A stretch of DNA of 64,000 bases. Source: Siphonodentalium dalli. Taxonomy: Eukaryota; Mollusca; Scaphopoda; Gadilida; Siphonodentaliidae. Under the pieces are notes generated by a model. That model saw only the letters and a program-made list of their open reading frames with translations, made no database searches and was not told where the DNA came from. Each line of letters opens with the position of its first letter. The first letter of the stretch is position 1. This document shows, one piece after another, positions 50,001 through 59,702 of this stretch. The stretch spans positions 92,359,980 to 92,423,979 of the forward strand of contig CP136063.1 of assembly GCA_032622095.1 (NCBI GenBank). The letters run 5' to 3'. Position numbers and translations under genes: made by a program.

Positions 50001-53000
50001 CTGTTACATGTACATAAAATACTCCACCAAATACCCGAAACCAAAGAATATGGAATGTTGAAGTGTAATAACTACAGAATCACACAGATGTGTGAATGTG
50101 GTGAATGCCATAGAGTTATAACAGCTAGTACTGTTTATCACTCCAATAAGTACTGGTAGCTCAGGCTAATACTGGTATATGCTTGCCTATAAAGTAGCGG
50201 AAAATTACCGAAACATAGATCGTCATATTTATCTCTTTGGAGCTACAGTGAAATTGTGTTTTGCTATTTCACTCTAGGTTCCGTTATTCCACTACAGGAA
50301 CACAAGAGCTGCTAAGGTTCAAATTTTATCGGACCATGACCAAGTTCAAACTTGGCCTTTGTCTTCTGAAATTTGAACCACATACCAAATATCAAGAGAT
50401 TCAGTTGAATTTAAAAACAATCAGATAACTAAAAGCAAAGTTATCATCTGGAAACCAAATAATTGGCAAATTCTAAGTCGACAAGGACCATAACTCTCAC
50501 AAAAATGGGTGGACCCAACCCAAAATCGAACTTGACCTGTACCTTCATGTGGTTAATCTACATACACAAATGTACTAAATTTAAAAACAATCAGATTACA
50601 AAAACTCAAGTTATCATCCGGAAACCAAAATCATCTGCATATATTCTAAGTCGACAAGGACCATAACTCTTGCAAAAATGGGCAGACCGAACCCATATTC
50701 AAACTTGACCTGTATTTGGAGCTGATCACATGACATACCAAATTTGGTTCAGATCCAATCACACAAACTAAAGTTATCATCCGAAAATCTCAAAATGACA
50801 AAATTCTAAGTAAAAAGTGGCTATAATTAACTCTGGCAAAAATGGGTAGATCAAACCCATATTCGAACTTGATCTGTCTTTTGAGCTGATAAGCCCATAT
50901 ACCAATTTTTTTTGATCCAATAGCCCAAAACAAAGTTATCATCCGGAAACTTTCCGAATGGACGGACGGACATATTCTAAGTCGAAAAGGGGCCATAACT
51001 CAGGGTTGGGCTGTGTGATACAAATCAATATATGGCAAGACAAAAACATGAACTAGACAAATATTTCAGGCGTTATTCTGATAGACTTACATGGTAGTTA
51101 AATTTGAAATTTAGATAACCGCTTAATTTTGACCCGATATCATTTGGCAAATTCTAAGATAATTTTGAAAAAGATATTTTCATTTGTCAAAAGTACATTT
51201 TGGGCCTGACTACCATATGTAACGTACAGTATAAAGATGCATTTAGCTATTTCTATTTGAGTCTAAAGTCATTATATATGTATAGTTATTTTTCATAGTC
51301 CATATCAACGCCAATATAAACTAGTGCTTGGGACAGGTTGTTCTACTGTATTGTGCTGCTTGGCATGCAAATTCAATGGTTGTAACTCTCTGTGGAATAT
51401 ATGAGATGTATTTCCCAGCAACATCATGCATCACCAAGTACTCTCTAAAATCAATATGATATGTAATCTCGAGTGTCATTTTCATATCTACCAGAGTCAT
51501 CTGGTGGCTGTCTGAAAATCATCTCTGTCACAAACACCATTTCTGTCTGCTATAGTAATGCACAAAACTTTTACTCAGCTAATGTGAAAACCATCAGAGA
51601 CTCAAGAGAATAACAATTAAACACAGGTGCACTGTAGGGCTATAACGATACACCCCTGCTATGGTATGATACGTATTGCGATTTTTGCTCACAATACGAT
51701 ACGGAATGATATGCGTATCGTGATTCGCTTTAAATTAAAAAAATTTATTGAATTATTAACCCCCAGTCAGGCCCAGTGACGAATGGTGGCCTGGTATATT
51801 GAATAATAATTTCATATCTCATTTCTAATAGCATACCATTCCACCCCTATTATTAAAAGCTTATATAGTCAAATAGAAACAACTGAATTTATCCTTTAGC
51901 TTTAGTTGGACACTAGTGTTGAATGCTAGATTTATCACACACAGTCACTAAGGAACTGTACATGTACAGGCAGTCGACAAAAATACATAATAATGTGGAA
52001 ATAAGCGCATAAAGCTAAATACGTTATAATGTATCATGATACGATTCTTTCTGCATTACGATACATGTATCAGGATGGCAACCTTGCAAGAGAATGGCCT
52101 TAACCCTTGTAGCCATTCATCGGAAAGCACTCACAGAGAGCTTTCCGATGAATGGCAACAGGCCATATTTCCGACTAAATCCTGAAAAATTACTTATAAT
52201 TCTTCTGTGGTTAAGGAGTCGATTATTTAGGGCATTATTATAGTCTCAATTTCCAGACACAAAAACTCACCAATCCTCTCATAAATGACCATTTGTTTTT
52301 AAAGAGCATTTTTCTTGGCACTATGAGTGTCAGACCCCACCAGACAGGTGTCACTGTGCATATTATGCACCTAAGGAGAAATGGAGTGCATTCCAAGTCT
52401 ATCAATGATGCACAGTCTGAATACTGGCAGTAGTGTTAGAAGATACCCGGGTAGGCCAATATTCATGTCAATGTGAATTTCAACAGTCTCAGTCTATATC
52501 AATGTCATCAGCTGAAACAAGCCTGAGTTTATTGTGCCTGTCATTTGCAGAATGAGGTCCCCAGAGGGTGAATTTAGTGATGCTAACCCGCTATGTAGGA
52601 TAGCGTCACTAAATTCATCCTCTGGGGACCTCATTCTGCATGGCCTCATGATGGCTGCCCTCATCTGCTATGGGAGACATATACTCAAGATTGTAGTTCC
52701 CTAAAGGTGAATATTGTGATGTACACCCATTGGGAACCTAGATTATGCAATGTGTCTTCTGCCGATTTGGGGATATAGAGAAATTAAACTACAAAAGAAA
52801 TAGAATCTATGTGAAGAAGATTCCATAGAAATTTTATAATAAAGAAACTTTGCAGAGAAGATGAGGCCTAAGCAGAATGAGGTCCCCAGAGGGTGAATTT
52901 AGCGGTGCTAGCCCACTATGTGGGATAGCGACTAAATTCATCCTCTGAGGACCTCATTCTATAAATGACAGGCATGCTATAATCAGGGTTGAGCTGAAAC

Positions 53001-56000
53001 TCATAATGAAGGGATGTGGATAGAGGGTCTTTATTTGGGAGTGGCATAAATTTTCCAACTTGATACTTGAGCAAGTCTTGAGATAGTGGGTCTGTCATTT
53101 GCAGAATGAGGTCCCCAGAGGGTGAATTTAGCGACGCTACCCTGAACAGTGGGCTAGCATAACCAAATTCACCCTCTGGGGACCTCATTCTGCTTAGGCC
53201 TCATCTTCTGGGAAGTTTCTATAATATCAAACTAACATTGTTTTTCCCCCTTCTATTCATTTTTAATATCCCCTAATTTGCCTAAGATAAAATGCATATT
53301 CGAGGTGACTATTCATTTAATGGGTGAACATCACCAACTTCAACTGGGGAACTTCAAGCTCAAGCTACCGATAGGTCTCCCATAGCAGTTGAGACCTCAG
53401 CAGAATGAGGTTCCCAGAGGGTGAATTTTGTGATGCTCTATTGATAAAAGATGCATTATCCAAATTAATGTTCAGACACTCCTAAATTACTATTTCATTG
53501 GCTTCAGGGGTAAAATATATTTGATTCGAGTTGAGGAATGCACCCATCAAAGCTCAGAGTGATCAGATATCAATTTTTTAAGTTTGTTATTTCTCGAGAT
53601 AAGCAATTATTTGTGGCTCAGAAAATGGACGTTCTCGGACAAAATTGCAGATGAAGATAGATAACTCTAAAATCAAGTGGTAATATGGAAAAATTTGGTG
53701 ATACTCAAGTGATAATACGGCCATATTTCGTTGAACATAATGTTGATAAATAACAAGTTTTGGGAAATTTGATACCATAGTTGACAGTGGTTAGCATTAT
53801 TTTGTTGCAATTAATCGATATCTTGATGATATGGGGACCATCTGATCGGATTGAGAACCTTTAATTTTAGTAATCAGAAATTGTTCTGTTATAGAGTTTT
53901 ACTTTCAAATACATTGTAGCTAATAGGCGACTCTGGCTGAGAATGCCCCACCCCAACTCTGATGCACTGAGAACATATACAGTAATGCCCTAATTAATCG
54001 ACTCTTTAACCACAGCAGAATGATGGGTAACTTTTCAGGAAATATGGCTTGTTGCCATTCATCGGAAAGCTCTCGGTGAGAGCTTTCCGATGAATGGCAA
54101 CAAGCCATATTTCCGACTAAATCCTGAAAAGTTACCCATAATTCTGCTGTGGTTAAAGAGTTGATTAATTAGGGCATTACTGTATTAACATACCTGGCTT
54201 ATTATAATGATTGATGTGGAATAAGATACATGCATCCATCATGGTGGAATTCAGAACTGAGATTAATTATCAACCTTACTAGTAATGAATGAATTCTATT
54301 TATAACAAATAGGTACCATCTGGAACTGATCACAGTTTGCTAATAATTCATATGCAGGCAAATGAACATAGATTACCATGAAGGGTTTTTCAATAGTGAT
54401 TTCATGGGCTAAAATTGGAACCAGTTCCCAATACTAATTTTCAGCTTAACCCTTTCATGGTGGGAAATGCACCGGTATGGCATTAACGATCCTGTGCCAG
54501 TGCATTATCTTATATATGCCAGTCTCCCATAGGGAGCCTTGCATATATACATGTAAGAGATTGCACTGGCTTACAAGGTCAAGGTGAATATTGTTCAGCC
54601 AATGTATTCTCTAATATGCGAGGCTCTCTATGGGTGATTCACTTATATAAGAGAATGCAATGGCACAGTGTTTTTGAAACACATGACTTTTATATCATGG
54701 CTGTGCTTAGGAAAAATATAACAGTGATCATATTAACTATACAAAATACTAGTAAGCTAAATAACAACATAACCCTTTATTTTGGACATTAATTTTGCTC
54801 AAGTTTCCAACCTACATTAGTCTGCACTTCAAATATTGAATATTGTATGGAAAATTTATGAGAACAATCACAGCATATTTTTCAGTGTGAAATTTGACCC
54901 TTTTGTTGTATGAGGCATGATATTTCTAACTTGAAATATTTAGCCAAAATTTAGGAGATGAATCGATCGACCCCTACCCCAATTAAGCTTTCTCTCTGGT
55001 TGAGGCTTCTGCTTGCATTTTACATGTGTGGCGCGTGGGGTGGATGGAGGGGTTGAATGAGATGATCGTTGATTTATCAGCATTAAACTTTGCCCTTGGA
55101 TTGTTGAGCCACAGCTGAAAGTAAAAACCTCTAGTTGGTATCGTTATAAAACAGGCCATGGTGGATATGGGGTAGAATCATGTGTTGTGTCAGGATATCC
55201 CTGATGCAGGGGCCACGATCCCAAAAAGGGCCCGGGGATATAAGCTCCTGGAAGTTACCAGGCTGACCATTGCAGATGGTGCATGGGAGGGGTTTAACTC
55301 TCCGCTACCATGGTGGCACCCCTGACTAGGATGGGGGAGCTAACTCTCCCATCCCCTTGCTTGGTGTATAAACCCCTGGGCAGAATGTTCCCATACATGC
55401 TTCATAGAATAACCAACACAGATGATTTTTTGCATGAAATTTTATGCTCTACTGTCAGACTAAAACATTTGGACATTTATGGAAGGTCCACCCGTTACCA
55501 ATAGATAATTCCTGGCAATAATAATGATGTCTTATCTGCTGTGTATATCATAATCATATGGTGGTATATATACAAACCATCATTCTGCAACAGTGTTTTT
55601 TGACAAATGTTTCAATTGACATGCAACAGCACTATACTTCACTGAAGTGGCCTGGTGTCACTGGTACAATGTATATACCGGTACCTGTATTATACACTTT
55701 CATGAATATTGTATGAGCGACTCTTGCCCCTGGGTAAGGTTAGAGTGAACTTGGAATTCGTTTGCTCAAATTAGGTGTGACGGCCACCTGGATCCACCTG
55801 CCGACGTTGTCAACTTGCATTGAAATAGTTGTCGTGATACTGTCATAAATCTCGACCTGCAAGGAAGTTGGTGTGTATACAAATGAATGGTGAGAGCAAA
55901 CATAGCCCACATTGCAAAGACAAGACGCTTGTCGTAATAATAATACTTGAAGATTTGTGCCTAATCGCGAAAAGATCCAACGAACGCCGACAACGCTTTA

Positions 56001-56143
56001 TCTCGAAATAACTTACCCGACACTGCCGCAATATCATCCCTCACAGCAACACAACACAAAATATAATGCGCGATGTCAAAATATGGAAACATCTTTAGTT
56101 TCGTCACTTTTGTGGCAATATCGATAAAGGTCTGTGGATCCAT
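37764..56143 (-). CDS. TMEM38: TRIC (TMEM38) intracellular cation channel, 5' three exons, two frameshifts
   Basis: TRIC channels are homotrimeric K+ channels of the ER/SR that supply counter-current during Ca2+ release. Exon 1 (56143-56017) gives the start MDPQTFIDIATKVTKLKMFP and YFDIAHYILCCVAVRDD. Exon 2 (39259-39096) gives VRKHPLSC, then SVIANFLVGDSVLTPFKDH and ends AAIW. Exon 3 (37833-37764) gives YVIFYSPFDIVYKLVKLLPF. Splice sites are GT-AG, and phases 1 and 2 match if one surplus base is ignored in each of exons 2 and 3. Both surplus bases are in homopolymers (GGG near 39180, TTTT near 37770). The gene then enters the N gap. The middle and C-terminal part of the channel was not found, including the GNGAG region expected in the family. 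It is either a real gene damaged by sequencing indels or a decaying copy. It converges on the SLC17A9-like gene. Confidence 0.88.
38357..38606. repeat. Composite repeat: GATACGATTC block plus TA/CAGTAATGCC MITE
   Basis: A block with AAATAAGCGCATAAAGCTAA and ACGATACATGTTTATCAGGA (38357-38475) leads into a right-half MITE ending GGCATTACTG. The same junction occurs at 51995-52245, so the two parts move or were copied together. Confidence 0.75.
39096..39259 (-). CDS. TMEM38: TRIC exon 2 (one-base frameshift)
   Basis: The acceptor atttgcag is at 39267-39260 and the donor gtaag at 39095-39091 (minus strand). The first half reads GSNKDNFVRKHPLSCLLSCL and LISNAG. The second half reads, in another frame, SVIANFLVGDSVLTPFKDHR then ALLIQAAIW. 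One extra G in the run inside the AG-S codons (about 39180) accounts for the shift. Corrected length would be 163 nt, matching phase 1 in and phase 2 out. Confidence 0.87.
39330..39542. repeat. TA/CAGTAATGCC palindromic MITE, full copy
   Basis: CAGTAATGCCCTAAATAATC to GGGCAATACTG, with TA on both sides. It lies 71 bp upstream of TRIC exon 2. Confidence 0.85.
39677..39957. repeat. TTAA/CCCTTT hairpin MITE, nearly full
   Basis: TTAACCCTTCCATGTCTGG at the left; the right end CATCATGGAAGGGTCAA has lost the exact TTAA. It has two internal hairpins and a duplicated end motif (tcatgaacccc). Confidence 0.8.
40212..40656. repeat. AATGAGGTCCCC-family repeat, full copy
   Basis: CAAGCCTGAGTTTGTGTGCC at the left; a worn right end ctgacttg. 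Two arm palindromes are present. Confidence 0.8.
40728..40830. repeat. TA/CAGTAATGCC MITE, right half
   Basis: GAGAGCTTTCCAACGAATGG to GAGCATTACTG. The overlapping frames on both strands are repeat-derived. Confidence 0.75.
40998..41049. repeat. Poly(C) tract, about 50 bases
   Basis: Nearly pure C with one T and one A interruption at the ends. The glycine-rich minus-strand frames over it are artefacts of the tract. Confidence 0.95.
41690..43723. repeat. ~2-kb palindrome of tandem units with G/C tracts
   Basis: The left arm has about five direct copies (168-180 bp apart) of a unit with TTTGCTTTATATAGTCATGA and GGCGAGAAATTAACTTTATA, near 42031, 42211, 42391, 42557 and 42723. The units are separated by G-tract, AAGATACCCAGGCCTGAGTA, C-tract palindromes. 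The right arm has three inverted copies (43087, 43250, 43439). The outer flanks 41870-42000 and 43490-43625 also mirror each other. The centre is near 42895 (AAGTTTATCTTTAAACTT). No gene is present. Apparent frames such as 42755-43114 are artefacts. Confidence 0.88.
43724..44283. other. TRIC intron 1 segment, nothing recognised
   Basis: There is no repeat shared with the rest of the window and no convincing frame. Confidence 0.5.
44284..44865 (+). repeat. Diverged direct duplication, ~300-bp units
   Basis: Unit one (44284-44490) and unit two (44592-44865) share AGATCAATCCAAAAGG-type starts, CATGATGTTATTAGGAC, GAACACCAAC(A/T)GTTTGAGCA and TTATTGATGTGACCTCTTGG in the same order. No coding potential is seen. 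Confidence 0.78.
44936..45308. mobile_element. 373-bp element with ~80-bp terminal inverted repeats
   Basis: CACCCTCATCAGACCAGACA on the left and its reverse complement ending at 45308 on the right. The arms, 44936-45016 and 45223-45308, are closely matched (GTACCGGTATC, TAAAGTAACTTT, AGTGGAGTG). The interior frame at 45052-45258 has no recognisable content. Flanking duplications were not resolved. Confidence 0.83.
45395..45475 (-). ncRNA. Possible hammerhead-ribozyme-like core (weak)
   Basis: On the minus strand, CTGATGA (45463-45457) is followed by A, GGCC-TAT-GGCC (a 4-bp helix) and GAAA (45444-45441), then GCTATGGAATGAGC, whose ends can pair, and TAA. This is the order of a hammerhead core with helix II and III. 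An extra A precedes helix II, and no helix I is evident. It may be a fossil of a Penelope-like element or a coincidence. Confidence 0.25.
45897..46087. repeat. TA/CAGTAATGCC palindromic MITE, left end lost
   Basis: Enters at CTTTAACCACAGCAGAATTA and ends GGACATTACTG. The two arms meet at TCATCGAGATC. Confidence 0.78.
46666..47114. repeat. AAGGTACT/ATGATATGGGGACC repeat family, related copy with TTAAAGATGCATAA ends
   Basis: TTAAAGATGCATAATCCGAT at the left and GTTATGCATCTTTAA at the right are inverted. The two halves mirror each other (GGATAACTC / GAGTTACCATC), giving a long imperfect palindrome. The short minus-strand frames within are artefacts. Confidence 0.75.
47190..49788. repeat. Cluster of five AATGAGGTCCCC-family repeats
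   Basis: Copies at about 47190-47480 (left end lost), 47915-48246, 48400-48710 (left end lost), 48975-49434 and 49534-49788. They are separated by 110-430 bp of other sequence. This subfamily ends in AGACACACTATTTGCA/AAGGCTTG rather than the CACTAAACTCAGGCTTG of the copies elsewhere. All are in TRIC intron 1. The frame at 48626-49183 is repeat-derived. Confidence 0.8.
50318..51005 (+). repeat. GTTATCATCCGG modular repeat, second large block
   Basis: About four ~165-bp modules in the same order as at 33.57-34.51 kb, ending gacggacggacat and GGGGCCATAACTC. No flanking terminal repeats were found, so it may be a truncated copy. It lies in TRIC intron 1. Confidence 0.8.
51006..51634 (-). other. 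TRIC intron 1 segment with a coding-like minus-strand stretch
   Basis: On the minus strand, 51575 to about 51480 is open after an acceptor-like ctatag. It reads QTEMVFVTEMIFRQPPDDSG and RYENDTRDYISY before TGA. It resembles a terminal exon in composition, but I do not recognise it and it does not fit TRIC. Chance is quite possible. Confidence 0.25.
51635..52245. repeat. Composite repeat: CTATAACGATACAC/GATACGATTC element plus CAGTAATGCC MITE
   Basis: Begins GGGCTATAACGATACACCCC, contains ATACGATACGGAATGATATG, and from 51995 repeats the block seen at 38357. It then ends in a CAGTAATGCC right-half MITE whose last bases are worn (GGGCATTATTATAG). Confidence 0.7.
52518..53438. repeat. Two AATGAGGTCCCC-family repeats
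   Basis: A copy at 52518-52991 (CAAGCCTGAGTTTATTGTGC ... AATCAGGGTTG). A second at 53072-53438 belongs to the CTATTTGCA-type subfamily; its right end is cut by the next repeat at 53445. Confidence 0.8.
53445..53864. repeat. AAGGTACT/ATGATATGGGGACC repeat, copy 3
   Basis: From ATAAAAGATGCATTATCC to TTGAGAACCTTTAA. It contains GATGAAGATAGATAACTCTA and TTGATGATATGGGGACCATC. It truncates the repeat on its left. Confidence 0.75.
53980..54182. repeat. TA/CAGTAATGCC palindromic MITE, full copy
   Basis: CAGTAATGCCCTAATTAATC to the mirrored end, TA on both sides, arms meeting at CTCGGTGAGAGC. The left arm has lost about 15 bases (tttagtcgg block). A minus-strand frame here is repeat-derived. Confidence 0.87.
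54446..54676. repeat. TTAA/CCCTTT hairpin MITE, right end worn
   Basis: TTAACCCTTTCATGGTGGG start and two hairpins, ending after CAATGGCACAG without the terminal repeat. It lies in TRIC intron 1. Confidence 0.78.
54677..56016. other. TRIC intron 1, 5' part, nothing recognised
   Basis: No repeat family and no exon with family similarity was found. A minus-strand stretch near 55.12-55.00 kb is open after an acceptor-like ctttcag, but its peptide (LNNPRAKFNADKSTIISFNP) is not recognised. Confidence 0.45.
56017..56143 (-). CDS. TMEM38: TRIC exon 1 with start codon
   Basis: ATG is at 56143-56141 and the donor gtaagt is read on the minus strand at 56016-56011. It encodes 42 residues, including KMFPYFDIAHYILCCVAV, the first membrane helix characteristic of TRIC. 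It ends in phase 1. The reading frame continues 17 codons into the intron, which is an artefact. Confidence 0.9.
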
Positions 56144-56300
56144 TTTGTGGCTTTGAGTGGTACAAATCTCCTAAAAGCCCACAAATCTTCGAAACAACTA
56201 AAATCCTAGGTTGAGAGCGGCCGGTCTTCGCCGCGTCTGAGTATCAAATATCACGGAGTCAATCAATTACCGATACAAGGGCAGTAACTCATTAATTTTA
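56144..56300 (-). promoter_or_regulatory. TRIC upstream region, locally GC/CpG-rich
   Basis: Immediately 5' of the TRIC start codon, a short stretch around 56213-56240 is rich in CpG (gcggccggtcttcgccgcg), unlike the AT-rich surroundings. That fits a promoter or 5' UTR. No TATA box, initiator or transcription start can be placed with confidence. Confidence 0.35.
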
Positions 56301-57132
56301 GTGTTCTAAGAATATTAGAGTTATTGTTCTTATTTAAAGATGCCATTTCCGATTTGACACTATAATACTACAATAATGTAGCCTACAGGTACGTTAAACC
56401 CAAAATACTTGATACAATTAATAGGCTTACGTTGTCTGTACAAGATCTTTAAAATGAGTCTATTAATAGAAGATTTTGATGGTCAGATATTGACGTTCAA
56501 AAGAAGATTTTTTTTTTATTTTACCCAAAAGCGGCAGAAAATAAAGAGCTTTTTAATTTATGATCTGTTGTGGTCATTTTCAACGTAGAACTGCTGGAAA
56601 CCTGCACCAGTGTATCGTGCGAACATCGATCTATATAATAAACGTCGATCATGCCAATGATGGTAATGGCAAGTGTTTTTCACCTTTGGGGGGGGGGGGG
56701 GGGGGGGGGGGGTCCTGGTAATCTGAAAATTGACTCAGGAAATTTTGACTAAATTGGTGCCAAAATCTGACCATGCATCTTTACAATACCATGGACATTA
56801 AAAAAAAATATGATATCTACCCAATTAAATAGCGGAATAATGACTTATTTCAAGATATCTGTCACGCATGTGTCCACCAATGTACGTTAAGTGGTCAACT
56901 TAACGTAAATGGTCCAGCTCATATATAGTATACCAATATCCAGATGTCAGATATTTGTCAATTTGTCATTCACTCTATAACTACTGCATATATATTACTT
57001 CTCCCAGTCCTTTATGCGTCTACGTCTAATTACATGCATACACACTGGCAAACATACTAGAAATTGAATACGAATTTAGGAAGGTATGCAATTTGCATCG
57101 AGCTTTGATATGCCACTGAATGATAACAAAAA
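56301..57132. other. Intergenic region upstream of TRIC, nothing recognised
   Basis: AT-rich, with one poly(G) tract. No exon of a divergent gene was found. Confidence 0.5.
56688..56712. repeat. Poly(G) tract, about 24 bases
   Basis: An unbroken G run after cacctttg, in the intergenic region upstream of TRIC. Confidence 0.95.
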
Positions 57133-57240
57133 CAAAACAATAAAAAAACAAAAAACAAAGAACAGAAGCAACAAAACAAACGGACAAACAAACAATTAAC
57201 AACAACAACAACAACAACAACAACAAAAATACAAAAAACA
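57133..57240. repeat. A/C-rich simple sequence with (CAA)n
   Basis: AAACAAAACAAT-type runs followed by about ten CAA units at 57198-57226. The valine- and leucine-rich minus-strand frames here come from this. Confidence 0.93.
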
Positions 57241-57643
57241 ACATCTCCGTTGCTCAATCTTTTGGTCACAAATATCCACTGCATGCGGACGCATATATAT
57301 TTAAATATTCTGCAATTTCGTATATCAAAAGAAGGAACAATTTTTTTTTGGAAAAAAGAAAGAAATTATTAAGAAAACATTAAGGAAGAAAAAGTGAAGT
57401 AAAGTATAAAGAACACCAAGTTTAATAAGTATGATAATGATGCATCTCTTTCCTGAACTTTCTGTATAATTATATATAATAGTTCGGGGATTATATTATA
57501 TATGTATGTAAATATATACTTGTTATTTGTTCAGCGTTATGATTATGATTTTATGTGTGTGTTTGAAAATCCATCTTTGAAAACATTTATGTTGTGCTTT
57601 ATTTGGGAGAGTGTCACACCACACCACCTGTCTACTGGTAAAT

Positions 57644-58115
57644 TTAAAGGTTCTCAATCCGATCAGACGGTCCCCATATCATCAAGATACAACAACAAAA
57701 TTTTATCAAAATATACGCTTTATCAGAATCGATTAATCGCAACAAAATAATGCTAACAACTGTTAACTATGCATGGTTTCAAATTTCACAAACGTGTTAT
57801 TTATCAATATTTTGTTCAACGAAATATGGCCGTATTAATCACTTGAGTATCACTAAATTTGACCGTATTTCCACTTGATTTTAGAATTATCGATTTTCAT
57901 CCGCAATTTTGTCCGAGACCGTCCGTTTGACGACGTTTTTCTGAATCACAAATAATTGCACATCTCGAGAAATAACAAACTTCAAAAATCGATATTTGAT
58001 CACTTTGAGCTTTGATGGGTGGGTTCCTCGACTCGAATAAAATATTTTTTACCCCCCCCCCCCCGAAGCCAAAGAAATAGTAATTTAGGTGCGTTAATTC
58101 GGATAATTTATCTAT
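57644..58115. repeat. AAGGTACT/ATGATATGGGGACC repeat, inverted copy 4
   Basis: The reverse orientation of 53445-53864: TTTAAAGGTTCTCAATCCGA to the ATTCGGATAATTTATC end. A run of about 14 C at 58056-58069 lies inside. Confidence 0.75.
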
Positions 58116-58129
58116 AATATATAATAGGC

Positions 58130-58612
58130 CGTGGCTAAAGAACGGTATACCGCTCTTTAGTACCAAACGCTAAAGAGCGGTATACTGCGCTTTAGCTATA
58201 TGGGCCTGATACGATAATGAACGGTATACCGCTCTTTAGTGTTTGGTGCTAAAGAACGGTATACTGCTCTTTAGTGACAAACGCTAAAGAGCGGTATACC
58301 GCGCTTTAGCTATATGGGCCTGATACGATAATGAACGGTATACCGCTCTTTAGTGTTTGGTGCTAAAGAACGGTATACTGCTCTTTAGCACTCGTTACTA
58401 AAGAGCGGTCCATGCTGGATGAGCGGCACGTGCGTTGCCAAGATATTTTGCGCATTGCGCCAACGTATACATAACGTTATAATTTGTACCGCTATTTAGA
58501 CCTCATCGCTAAAGAGCGGTATACCGTTCTTTAGCCCTCAGTGCTAAAAAGCGGTATACCGTTCTTTAGCCCTCAGTGCTAAAGAGCGGTATACCGTTCT
58601 CTAGACACTCCG
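58130..58612. repeat. Palindromic GCGGTATACCGC array
   Basis: Many copies of CTAAAGAGCGGTATACCGCT and near variants, each its own reverse complement. At 58160-58390 they are organised in ~118-bp units with GCTATATGGGCCTGATACGA; at 58500-58605 they are in ~38-bp units with CCCTCAGTGCTAAAGAGCGG. Copies alternate GAACGG and GAGCGG. No ORF is present. Confidence 0.88.
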
Positions 58613-58949
58613 TATATAAAATGAATGAACTTAAATTTTGTTTTATGAATTTATTGTAATCTGTATCTGAGTGGTTGACTTTTAATAATGACGCAAGTTC
58701 GCATCAGATCGAAAATAATCTGTAATGTCGCATAACATATGATGATGCATAGTTTACCATCAACTTTAATATAATGTTCAAAACCTCGAATATTGTCGAG
58801 AGCGTGGATATGAAACCATGTAAATAAAATTAAAATTAGAAAGACCGTTTCACAAATAAATACAACATTTTTCGTGTTTTGGCCCAAAACTAAATTATAC
58901 CCTCCATACTATAAGTATGGGGAGCCGGGCCAAATTGACATTTAATAAA

Positions 58950-59660
58950 TAATTGAGCTTAATTGAATAAGGAATCTCTAATTGTGCTTAAGCACAATAC
59001 GGGAAGAAGTAATTGCGATTAAGCACAATAAGGAAATATCTAATTGCGCTTTTAAAAGCACAATTAGCTCTTATTGTGCTTAAGCGCAATAAGAATATTC
59101 CTTATTGTGCTTAAGCGCAATAAGAATATTCCTAATTGCGTTTAAGCACAATTATAGAGATTCCTTATTGCACTTAAGCGCAATAAGATATCCTTATTGC
59201 GCTTAAGTGGAATAAGGAATCATTGCGCTTAAGTGGAATAAGGAATCTCTAATTGTACTTAAGCACAATAAGGAATATTCTTTTTGCGCTTAAGCACAAA
59301 AAGGAATATTCTTATTGTGCTTAAGCGCAATAAGAGTTAAGTGTGCTTAAGTGCAATTAAAATCTTCCTTATTGCGCGCGCAATAGACACATTAATTAAA
59401 ATTACATAAACTCCCTGTAATTCAAATGGCGTACACTCCATATTGCAATGGGTGGAGTTTATTGGTGACCTGGTGACTGTCCATATGTAGGCCTATTCGG
59501 ATTCTACTATTTGCAGAGGGGTGATACCATGAGGGAGGTAGGCCTATTAATTGCGCTTAAGCACACTAAGAATGTAATTGCACGTAAGCGCAATAAGGAA
59601 TATATTATTGTGCTTAAATGCAATAAGAGTAGATCTTCTTGCACTTAAGTGAATTAAGCT
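58950..59660. repeat. TTAAGCGCAA/TTAAGCACAA palindromic tandem array
   Basis: About 18 imperfect ~30-bp units of AATTGCGCTTAAGCACAATA and GGAATATTC type at 58.95-59.40 kb, with a second short block at 59545-59655. Each unit centres on GCTTAAGC. Looser relatives of the motif are scattered at 2.03-2.13 and 38.70-38.87 kb. Confidence 0.83.
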
Positions 59661-59702
59661 CGAGGAGAAATATAATGAACGTATATAAACGATCATATAA
59701 TT

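Noticed and set aside
47190-53438. CRISPR-like regularly spaced repeats
   Set aside because: Spacing is irregular, repeats are hundreds of bases long with inverted ends, and the context is a eukaryotic intron.
57026-57284. Hydrophobic Leu/Val-rich minus-strand frames resembling membrane segments
   Set aside because: They are produced by a (CAA)n microsatellite and A-rich sequence.
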